A stretch of DNA of 64,000 nucleotides from Undaria pinnatifida (lineage: Eukaryota; Sar; Phaeophyceae; Laminariales; Alariaceae), in the NCBI GenBank assembly GCA_012845835.1, contig JABAKD010000017.1:372001-436000 (forward strand), in the 5' to 3' direction. How positions within the stretch are numbered: position 1 is the stretch's first letter; each line of letters begins with the position of its first letter. Shown piece by piece: positions 60,601 through 64,000 of this stretch. The notes under the pieces were generated by a model. The model did not search any database, was not told where the DNA came from, and was given only the letters and a program-made list of their open reading frames with translations. A program made the position numbers and the translations under genes.

Positions 60601-63600
60601 ATCCCCTATACGATGAATATATGCTGTTCAATATGAACTGCTCCACCGCTTCTTTGCCCTCTTGTAAAGCTCACGGGGACAAAACACAGTACCTGACAGG
60701 AGTTAGGCTAGGATAGCTCTACGAGTTGAACACGTAATACTGTCGTTGGGATGTTCGCCCGCCTTGGGGTTCACCTCCAGCACTCGGCATCACACCCCGT
60801 CTTGCTTATTTTACACTACGCAATCACAGCTCGCTATATATGTACATCGATATTGCTGGCTCGACCATGCACTTGTTACTGCATCGTATTTTACGGTCTA
60901 CCTCTCTATTTGTCGCGGTTAGAGTATCTCACACTGACCAACGCTATGATATGGCTATGGCAGGGCTATGGTAGGGCTATGATAGCGTTAGGGTTAGAGT
61001 ACCCCCTGTTCACTAAGGTATTTTTCAGCAGTCGCACGACTGACTCTGTACCTCATGGACCAACGCACGTAAGTTCTCCTCTTGTTTTGGCGTAACGTAG
61101 CTTGCCATTTCGTTCCGTATTCACATCGCGAAGTTAAACAACCACGACGCGAAAGCTTGTCACGAAAGCTTGTCACGAAAGGTTGTTGTTGTTGTCCAAG
61201 TTAAGACACCACAAGGAAACAGGGGGGTCGCTTGTGCGAGCGACATCGAGCCACTTGCAAAGCAAAAAACAGGCCCAAACAACATAACATGAACATAACC
61301 CCTCTACCGTAGGCTGTGTCGAATGGTGAATGATGAATGATGTGTCCAGTGACCAATGAGATCACTGAGATCAATGACATCAATGATCAAAACGACAACA
61401 TCACAACAAACCACCATCTTATCACAAACAATAGTGTTATCACGCCGCATTACGACACCTGGTGGCCATTACCATGACCTTTGAACCTGAATTCCGAGGG
61501 TCTCCATGATATGACGTGAATCTCACTTAACACCAAGTGGGCGGCAAGGGTACCTGTAGTATAAAACTCTATCATTCTCCATCATACCCTGTAATCCTCT
61601 CATTTTCGATTCTGGGTCGAGCCACTCGCACCAGTGACTCTGCATCTACCCGGCAAAAGAGCACTGCTATAAGCGATGTCTTTGGCGCAGCGCAGCTTAC
61701 CGTTCCAGTGCCCCGTCATCTCACACTACGATATCAGAACGAGATATCACCACCGAAAGGTGCTCTGGTGTCACTCGCGATAGTGACGCCGACCCGCTGC
61801 CACACAAAAGCCTCCACAACCTCCACAACTCACCCTGCTACCGTTGACCTGATGTCCGACTTTTTCCTTTGCATTGCTCCGCCCCGTACTGATCCCTCGC
61901 GTATTAACCATCAATCGAAACTACGGACCAGTTGTGCGCTTCTATCTGCGTGGGAAATGCGTACTTCGGAACCCAGTACGGAAAAGAGGTGAGGAAAAGC
62001 TATCTCATACCTATTGCCTCATAGGCCACCTTTGACCTTCGATTTAGTTGTATTTCATTTGGTTGATTCCCCCGGAGGTATTCTCCCCCTCCAGAGTGAC
62101 TGGAAACTGCTGCTTTGTCCTATGGCCGCGATTTTGGTTATGACGGTGCGCCAACGTGCCAAGGCAGCGACGAATATCACACCACAATACCCCGTACTTC
62201 GAAGCACACCATACCACACAATTCCTGACGCGGGGTCCAGCCTACACAGCTTAGCAGACACAGCACCAGCGGCATACTAGCGACAACTGAACCCGCTGCT
62301 GAGGTGCAGTAGTTCTATGCTGACTACGTCTTGATTTGCTGATTGCTTGGGTGGTTGTTTGGTTGGTTTGGGGTTTGACTTTGACATCTACACTGTTTTG
62401 CAAGCCTTACTATATGTACCAGATTTCGCTCGGGAGTGTTTCGAGCCTAGTCACGTGGCGGTAAGTGCCCTTCGCCAGGGTGGCATCCGATCACACCCGA
62501 TCACATCCGATGACATCCGATGACATCCGAAGACAGAGTGCCGGCAGTCCGGTCCACCGGTCAAAAACTTGTCACCCGTGTCTTGTCGACCAATAGAAAC
62601 CACCGTGAAATGTGTTTTGATCTCCACTAACCCTGCTACTTCATATCTAACTTTATCAGCTGTATGGAGGTTGACACGTTCACCCTATCGTCTTGTCACA
62701 TCTAAGCGATCACTACATCCGTTTGGAGCCATATTACAGTATACCGAAGACCACCAAACAGTGTCTATTGTTTTAGGTCCAGCATGCCCCAACACTCCTT
62801 TCACCGGCTGATTTATTCCACCAAATCGATAATTGATAATCGATAATCGGGATGAGGAGGCTGCCAATTTTGCCGTTTTGACTAAATATCGCTCCTCGTT
62901 GTACTTTCCTTCTTGTGTGCGCATCTTTCGTGGTTTTCGTCACTTAGTGCTGGTGCGGTGGGTCCAACTGCGAACCCGACAAGTACGGAGAGGCCACTTG
63001 TGACAAGCCGTGCGCCGGTAGTAGAGAGGAGAACTGCGGCGGATCCTACGCCTTCAACGCCTATCGATACACGAAGCCGAACTACAAGGGCTGCTACAAA
63101 GACTTCAGAGACGATCGGGTAATGGGGTCTAAAGTCGCCAAAGATAACATGACCTTGGAGGTAAGCCACCGCTGGAAATACTTTTCGTATCGTCTCTGTT
63201 TATAGCATTGACGATTTTAATGTCTTCAAACACGACGGAGGGATGACCCCCCCCCCTCCCCCCCAAAACAAAAATATACTCCGAGTATATAATATCAACT
63301 CCCACGCAGGTGGAAATGAATCCCTGTCTTGAAACAGTTTTGAAACAGTTTTGAGTCGCTTTTGGTTTCGCCCCCCCGCACCTAGCCACATACGAACCTG
63401 GATTTCTTGTACTCCGGAGTATTGTGATGCGTTAGGGGACCGGTGCATTAGGCGACCGAATCGAGTATTTTTGCTAAGGGACCGGTGCATTACGCTGTTG
63501 TTTTCGACTGTTTTTTCTCCGGTACGATTTCGTACCAAAGGTCGCCGTTGTTGACTGTTTCTGGTACGATTTCGTACTAAAATGTCGCTTTCCGGTACGG

Positions 63601-64000
63601 TTTCGTACATGAGATCGTTCGATGTCGTACTAAAATCGCTGCTTTGCTTGTTTCCGGTAGGATCAATGCACCGGTCCGGTAGCTAGACTTGAATACCCCA
63701 TTCGGTCCCCTAATGCACCGGGTTCGTAGGCACAAACCCCAGGTTCGGTCCCCTAAAGCACCGGTCTCCTAACGTATTACAGTATACCGTGCACCAAGTG
63801 CAAAAATCACTCAGCATTCTTCTATTAACACTACATTTCCAAAGCGTTTGTCCCGGGGAAAGTACATACTACATACCTGGCACTTTTTTTTGTAGTATTC
63901 TGCTTGCGTCGCGGGTGTCGCCAGGGAGTCGTGCTCACCTCGTGCCTATGTCGTGGCCATATTGGCCTGCACAAGGTTGCGGTTTGGTGTGGGTGCAGCT
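36147..64000 (+). CDS. Secreted HHIP-like protein with WSC array, 20 exons, 3' end beyond the window
   Basis: Twenty exons join in a single open frame of 914 codons with every junction in phase. Order: putative signal peptide (1-18, cleavage motif V-A-A); a folate-receptor/HHIP N-terminal cysteine-rich domain (about 22-148, CC pair at 46-47, CGVC at 77-80); a glucose/sorbosone-dehydrogenase-type beta-propeller (about 150-575) with [46 protein letters not shown] and YLFGD signatures; then WSC domains 1 (589-682), 2 (683 to about 781), 3 (about 795-880) and the start of 4 (about 885-914). WSC modules are cysteine-rich and linked to carbohydrate or cell-wall binding, and in brown algae they are known on alginate-modifying epimerases. 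A cell-wall or extracellular-matrix role is therefore likely but inferred. Sugar-dehydrogenase activity is unproven, and HHIP similarity does not imply hedgehog signalling. Confidence 0.92.
36369..37699. other. Intron 1
   Basis: About 36646-36695 is a decayed copy of the end of exon 1 ([16 protein letters not shown] against [14 protein letters not shown]). R6 lies at 36715-36850. An R-rich ORF at 37164-37364 has no support. Confidence 0.6.
37700..37922 (+). CDS. Gene 2 exon 2: rest of folate-receptor-like domain
   Basis: The acceptor is TGTTCGCAG and the donor is GAAC|GTGAGC, leaving phase 1. It encodes [47 protein letters not shown] and SYPYTE. The CxxC-SAHL and FC-C spacing is typical of HHIP-like N-termini. 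Confidence 0.93.
37923..38199. repeat. Intron 2, GTTATCG-type minisatellite
   Basis: Almost the whole intron is a degenerate 9-10-bp tandem of GTGTTATCG/GTGTTACCG words, ending at the CTCACTCAG acceptor. This resembles the 8-bp array at 1592-1737. Confidence 0.8.
38200..38342 (+). CDS. Gene 2 exon 3: first propeller segment
   Basis: It enters with two bases completing a Pro codon. It encodes [20 protein letters not shown] and [20 protein letters not shown] up to HIMK. The donor is AAG|GTGAGC, phase 0. Confidence 0.92.
38343..38840. other. Intron 3, nothing recognised
   Basis: No repeat, element or exon-like segment was recognised. The ORFs here show no domain. Confidence 0.5.
38841..38921 (+). 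CDS. Gene 2 exon 4, GC donor
   Basis: 27 codons, phase 0 on both sides: [20 protein letters not shown] then FYSAYEE. The acceptor is TGTACAG. The donor is GAG|GCAAGT, a GC-AG intron identical over nine bases to that of ankyrin exon C. The joined [11 protein letters not shown] matches the HHIP-like family. Confidence 0.88.
38922..39469. repeat. Intron 4, CTTAC-type tandem
   Basis: From about 39110 to 39420 the sequence is dominated by TACCTTACCT/TACGTTACGT words, a 5-bp-based satellite. The acceptor is GATAG. Confidence 0.8.
39470..39562 (+). CDS. Gene 2 exon 5: GLLDFAFGP blade
   Basis: 31 codons in phase 0: [20 protein letters not shown] then [11 protein letters not shown]. This corresponds to the LLGIAFHP-F-YYSC region of HHIP-like proteins. 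The donor is GAG|GTAAGC. Confidence 0.92.
39563..40100 (+). pseudogene. Tandem decayed copies of exon 5 junction
   Basis: Starting about 39640, a unit of about 136 bp recurs at least three times (anchors TCGACGACTACTCAGACAA at 39781 and 39919). Each has the equivalents of the exon end (TACGTTAGCTACA..GACTCC) and of the donor GAGGTGAGCAAG. Frames are broken, and some donors survive while others read AAGTGAG. Confidence 0.75.
40101..41488. other. Intron 5, remainder
   Basis: No element was recognised apart from a short TTAGGGTTAGGGCTAGGG stretch at about 40550. An ORF of 148 codons at 40766-41212 has no recognisable domain. A pyrimidine-rich part (41290-41480) precedes the decayed exon 6. Confidence 0.5.
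41489..41560 (+). pseudogene. Decayed duplicate of exon 6
   Basis: After a CGGCGCAG acceptor-like site it reads [17 protein letters not shown] and then hits TGA. The true exon 208 bp downstream reads [16 protein letters not shown]. The copy lacks the rest of the exon. Confidence 0.85.
41697..41852 (+). CDS. Gene 2 exon 6
   Basis: 52 codons, phase 0: [20 protein letters not shown], then [20 protein letters not shown] and [10 protein letters not shown]. The RLSKF start and FKPSxYG end are HHIP-like signatures. The acceptor is GGCACAG, the donor AAT|GTGAGG. Confidence 0.92.
41853..42603. repeat. Intron 6, short-word satellite
   Basis: At about 42100-42265 a degenerate TAGCCNTTGCTTA-type tandem (11-15 bp) occurs. 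The rest is unassigned. Confidence 0.6.
42604..42793 (+). CDS. Gene 2 exon 7: GDGG segment
   Basis: It encodes [34 protein letters not shown] and [20 protein letters not shown]-xx-DP and HGxMIRIxVP are hallmarks of the glucose/sorbosone-dehydrogenase propeller. It ends AAAG|GTAGAT in phase 1. Confidence 0.93.
42794..43885. other. Intron 7: R2 fragment and pyrimidine tract
   Basis: An R2 fragment is at 43411-43470, TCATC words repeat at 43490-43525, and a long CT-rich tract reaches almost to the acceptor (about 43540-43870). The ORFs in the tract are Ser/Leu/Pro-rich artefacts. Confidence 0.7.
43886..44030 (+). CDS. Gene 2 exon 8: GLRNP segment
   Basis: It completes the Asp codon from exon 7 and reads [40 protein letters not shown] and VEEIDIV. 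The GLRNPxRCSFDR and CGDVGxxxxEEID blocks identify the family. It ends GA|GTGAGT in phase 2. Confidence 0.95.
44031..44470. repeat. Intron 8, 5' part: CATATAGATC satellite
   Basis: A (CATATAGATCATAT)-type tandem occupies about 44205-44390. Confidence 0.75.
44480..46218 (+). pseudogene. Serial decayed copies of the exon 9 start among CCCTAA-like spacers
   Basis: Clear copies of the acceptor plus exon start (true form CAG/TAG then ATGCGGAAAGAATTACGG) lie at 44802, 44900, 45036-45085 and 45131-45170. Weaker ones are at about 44505 and 45960. Between them are CCCTAACCCTAACC-like spacers (44850, 45110, 46005, 46125-46165). R2 copies sit at 45390-45885. The copies carry stops and lack downstream donors. 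Confidence 0.7.
45390..45885 (+). repeat. R2 repeats, several units in tandem
   Basis: R2 landmarks GAGGCTAAGGACCCCCGTCA (45402), GGGTTAAGGAGCCCCGTCAT (45727) and GGGTTTGAGGAGCCTCC (45802), together with a long 5' part (TGATCTGGAGAAAAACAAAA, CCATGGACTAGGTATACAAC), indicate two to three overlapping or tandem copies. Confidence 0.7.
46219..46442 (+). CDS. Gene 2 exon 9: NYGW segment
   Basis: It completes Glu with its first base, then [18 protein letters not shown], a cysteine-containing insert ([20 protein letters not shown]) and an acidic stretch, ending ITGHSVIG. GxNYGWxxxEG is the family motif. The acceptor TATGATAG is weak. The donor is G|GTAAGT in phase 1. Confidence 0.9.
46443..47200 (+). 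pseudogene. Intron 9 with two decayed copies of the exon 9 end
   Basis: Copy 1 (about 46566-46670) repeats ACTACTACTCCGATAACGAC, a GTTGACCTCGTGG block and CCGTCATCGGTAA, with changes. Copy 2 (about 46775-46840) repeats CGTCTGTGGTGAACTAGTGG and ACTCCGTCGTTGGCAAG, now with a stop and a lost donor. Both extend into intron sequence after the donor. Confidence 0.85.
47201..47276 (+). CDS. Gene 2 exon 10
   Basis: It reads [20 protein letters not shown] and DSTD, the GGYVYRG-LxGxYxFGD motif of the last propeller blades. The acceptor is TTTTCACCAG, the donor AA|GTAAGG in phase 2. Confidence 0.94.
47277..49045. mobile_element. Intron 10: M1 MITE copies and satellites
   Basis: An M1 fragment on the - strand lies at 47785-47870 (palindromic core GTCGCTCGCGCGAGCGAT at 47791). 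A fuller + copy spans about 48222-48840, core at 48408. Its left end is preceded by three tandem copies (32-33 bp) of the GTCGAGACACTACGGTA tip. Satellites of GATAGTAT (48570-48670) and ACATCATCATAAC (48690-48800) lie inside. Confidence 0.65.
49046..49148 (+). CDS. Gene 2 exon 11
   Basis: It completes Lys with one base, then [20 protein letters not shown] and [15 protein letters not shown]-x-SFxE is the end-of-propeller motif. The acceptor is CTGGCAG, the donor CAC|GTAAGT, phase 0. Confidence 0.92.
49149..50600. mobile_element. Intron 11: M1 copy, trinucleotide satellites, telomere-like repeats
   Basis: CCCTAA-like repeats lie at 49190-49265 and 50205-50275. An M1 copy spans about 49285-49650 (GATACGATAGGGGGGTCA left end, core at 49330). 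TACTAATACTAC-type words fill 49690-49955. Confidence 0.65.
50601..50708 (+). CDS. Gene 2 exon 12: end of propeller and linker
   Basis: 36 codons, phase 0: [20 protein letters not shown] then [22 protein letters not shown]-type closure of the propeller is followed by a short acidic/Thr linker into the WSC array. The acceptor is ACCCCTCCAG, the donor GAG|GTGAAA. Confidence 0.92.
50709..51224. other. Intron 12, nothing recognised
   Basis: No repeat family or decayed exon was recognised. Confidence 0.5.
51225..51317 (+). CDS. Gene 2 exon 13: WSC1 first third
   Basis: 31 codons, phase 0: [20 protein letters not shown] then [11 protein letters not shown]. YxGCFxDxxxRAL opens a WSC domain. The acceptor is GATATCAG; using the nearer TATATAG would break the frame. 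Confidence 0.9.
51318..51899. repeat. Intron 13, 5' part
   Basis: A 9-bp tandem CCCTTCATA/TCCTTCATA occupies 51358-51475. An M1-like core fragment (TTTCGCGCGAGTGAC) lies at 51507. The rest is unassigned. Confidence 0.65.
51900..52925 (+). mobile_element. Decayed non-LTR retrotransposon (C-terminal part)
   Basis: Conceptual pieces in several frames line up as one protein end. They include [56 protein letters not shown], a CPCG-like region, [20 protein letters not shown] and [18 protein letters not shown]. The C-x-C-(n)-H-x-x-x-E-C pattern after a basic region is typical of the tail of LINE reverse-transcriptase ORFs. At least three frameshifts and several stops are present. It ends just before exon 14. 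Confidence 0.7.
52979..53044 (+). CDS. Gene 2 exon 14: WSC1 middle third
   Basis: 22 codons, phase 0: [20 protein letters not shown] then VE. This is the CxxxC-YAGVQ core of WSC. The acceptor is TTTCGCAG, the donor GAG|GTGAGG. Confidence 0.92.
53045..54697. mobile_element. Intron 14: two R3 retroposons and an (AAC)n tract
   Basis: R3 copies on + lie at 53221-53385 (5'-truncated) and 53712-54083 (longer), both ending in (AAC)n. A diverged R6 segment is at about 53110-53215. A (AAC)n-rich tract of about 140 bp (54549-54690) runs up to the acceptor CTCTCAAG. Confidence 0.7.
54698..54820 (+). CDS. Gene 2 exon 15: WSC1 last third
   Basis: 41 codons, phase 0: [20 protein letters not shown] then [20 protein letters not shown] and S. 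CFCG and CxxxCxGDxxxxCGG complete the domain. The donor is TCG|GTACGA. Confidence 0.93.
54821..57566. other. Intron 15: R2, R1, satellites and the best M1 element
   Basis: R2 at 55035-55300; a GTTATTATACTAT-type satellite at 55310-55520; an R1 copy on - at 55568-56490 with long G runs; an 11-bp TACATGTATCG tandem of about ten units at 56630-56742; M1 at 57060-57340. No exon was recognised. Confidence 0.75.
57060..57340. mobile_element. M1 MITE, most complete copy
   Basis: The inverted ends are GGCTACGGTAGGGGGGTCCC (from 57073) and the complement of GGCTACGGTAGGGGGGTACC (to 57330). Just inside the left half is a GTCACTCGCGCGAGTAAC core at 57123. A degenerate second core (CTACTCGTGCTAGTGG) lies near 57270. 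It has no ORF. Length about 260-280 bp. Confidence 0.8.
57567..57686 (+). CDS. Gene 2 exon 16: WSC2 first part
   Basis: 40 codons, phase 0: [20 protein letters not shown] then [22 protein letters not shown] closes the WSC1 AIS-VY motif; [13 protein letters not shown] opens WSC2. The acceptor is GTGAATCAG, the donor GAG|GTGAGC. Confidence 0.93.
57687..58072. other. Intron 16
   Basis: A CCTTG 5-bp tandem lies at 58005-58048. An ORF at 57751-57978 with several Cys ([12 protein letters not shown]) has no splice support and no recognised domain. Confidence 0.55.
58073..58129 (+). CDS. Gene 2 exon 17: WSC2 middle part
   Basis: 19 codons, phase 0: [19 protein letters not shown], the CxxxC-(aromatic)-G core. 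The acceptor is CCCTCGAAG, the donor GAG|GTGACC. Confidence 0.88.
58130..59871. other. Intron 17: LINE tail, R1 copy
   Basis: AGGTATACTAC tandem at 58428-58466; 5'-truncated LINE 3' end at 58467-58700; R1 copy on + at 58715-59115. Another unassigned 750 bp includes a C12 run near 59730. Confidence 0.7.
58467..58700 (+). mobile_element. 5'-truncated tail of the same non-LTR family
   Basis: It matches the last 230 bp of the 51900-52925 element (GCGAGAAAACGATCGCTACC, GGAACGGTGCTTCGTCTCGA, GGATGCGTGGTCAATG) in a 5'-truncated form, as expected for LINE insertion. It ends at the AGCAACAATAAAT equivalent. Confidence 0.75.
59872..60120 (+). CDS. Gene 2 exon 18: end of WSC2 and start of WSC3
   Basis: 83 codons, phase 0: [40 protein letters not shown], a Thr/Lys linker, and [20 protein letters not shown] to MTTD. 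A compound exon bridging two domains. The donor is GAT|GTGAGA. Confidence 0.95.
60121..61931. other. Intron 18
   Basis: A GATGATGGT tandem (60122-60190) follows the donor. An M1 fragment on - lies at 61218-61315 (core at 61227). An M1-related segment with a CACTCGCACCAGTGAC core sits at about 61610-61800. No exon was recognised. Confidence 0.65.
61932..61988 (+). CDS. Gene 2 exon 19: WSC3 middle part
   Basis: 19 codons, phase 0: [19 protein letters not shown]. The acceptor is TACGGACCAG, the donor GAG|GTGAGG. Same length and phase as exon 17. Confidence 0.92.
61989..62947. other. Intron 19
   Basis: An ACATCCGATG tandem at 62490-62535. No repeat family or decayed exon was recognised otherwise. 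Confidence 0.55.
62948..63160 (+). CDS. Gene 2 exon 20: end of WSC3 and start of WSC4
   Basis: 71 codons, phase 0: [40 protein letters not shown], then [17 protein letters not shown] to NMTLE. Built like exon 18. The donor is GAG|GTAAGC. The rest of WSC4 must lie beyond the window. Confidence 0.95.
63161..64000. mobile_element. Intron 20 (partial) with an inverted-repeat element
   Basis: An element at 63429-63774 has ends GCGTTAGGGGACCGGTGCAT and the complement of CGTTAGGAGACCGGTGCTTT. The terminal motif recurs inside, near 63473 and 63690. The middle holds several GTACGA-TT-TCGTAC hairpins (about 63521, 63561, 63596). No ORF and no clear target duplication. Confidence 0.6.

Overview
This is nuclear DNA of a eukaryote with long, repeat-filled introns. 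I read it as a photosynthetic stramenopile, most likely a brown alga or a close relative. Three things point there: the ankyrin repeats carry the WLHENRxEGCT signature common in stramenopiles, one gene carries an array of WSC domains (frequent on brown-algal extracellular proteins), and the interstitial telomere-like DNA is of CCCTAA type. The species call is inference. Nothing bacterial, viral or organellar was seen.

Only two protein-coding genes could be supported, both on the + strand and both cut into small exons. Gene 1 (7035-11665) is the 3' end of an ankyrin-repeat gene: four exons, 177 codons plus stop, 5' end not found. Gene 2 (36147 to beyond 63160) is a 27-kb gene with 20 exons that I could join in one open frame of 914 codons; it runs off the right edge. 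Its product has a putative signal peptide, a folate-receptor/HHIP-type cysteine-rich domain, a glucose/sorbosone-dehydrogenase (HHIP-like) beta-propeller, and then at least four WSC domains. All 19 splice junctions keep the frame. Exons make up about 10 percent of the gene.

Layout: 1-7.0 kb holds mini- and microsatellites, a 190-bp tandem duplication and a degenerate CCCCAA/CCTCAA tract. 7.0-11.7 kb is gene 1. 11.7-12.2 kb is a 12-bp minisatellite. 12.2-36.1 kb is gene-poor and repeat-rich, with several interspersed families, a four-copy array of about 466 bp, a TA-flanked inverted-repeat transposon and a giant (TTG)n tract. 36.1-64 kb is gene 2, with introns carrying MITE-like elements, a decayed non-LTR retrotransposon, retroposons with (AAC)n tails and many satellites.

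Repeat families named here: R1 (long C/G-rich element ending at an ACAGCTGGAGTGTATTTT motif), R2 (GAGGAGCCCCGTCATT motif), R3 (retroposon with (AAC)n tail), R4 (possibly tRNA-related), R5 (GTAACTCAGATCCGG motif), R6 (GCCGAACCCTGTGCGCGATG motif), R7 (CCCCTTCGGGATGTGG motif), M1 (MITE with GGCTACGGTAGGGGGG ends and a CTCGCGCGAG core).

The most notable pattern is shared by both genes: introns next to a real exon repeatedly contain tandem, decayed copies of that exon's splice-junction segment, with stops and frameshifts. This was seen at gene 1 exon B and at gene 2 exons 1, 5, 6 and both ends of exon 9. Together with the one-repeat-per-exon design of the ankyrin gene and the phase-0 exon triplets of the WSC array, it suggests that local tandem duplication of exon-intron segments drives both domain gain and intron growth here.
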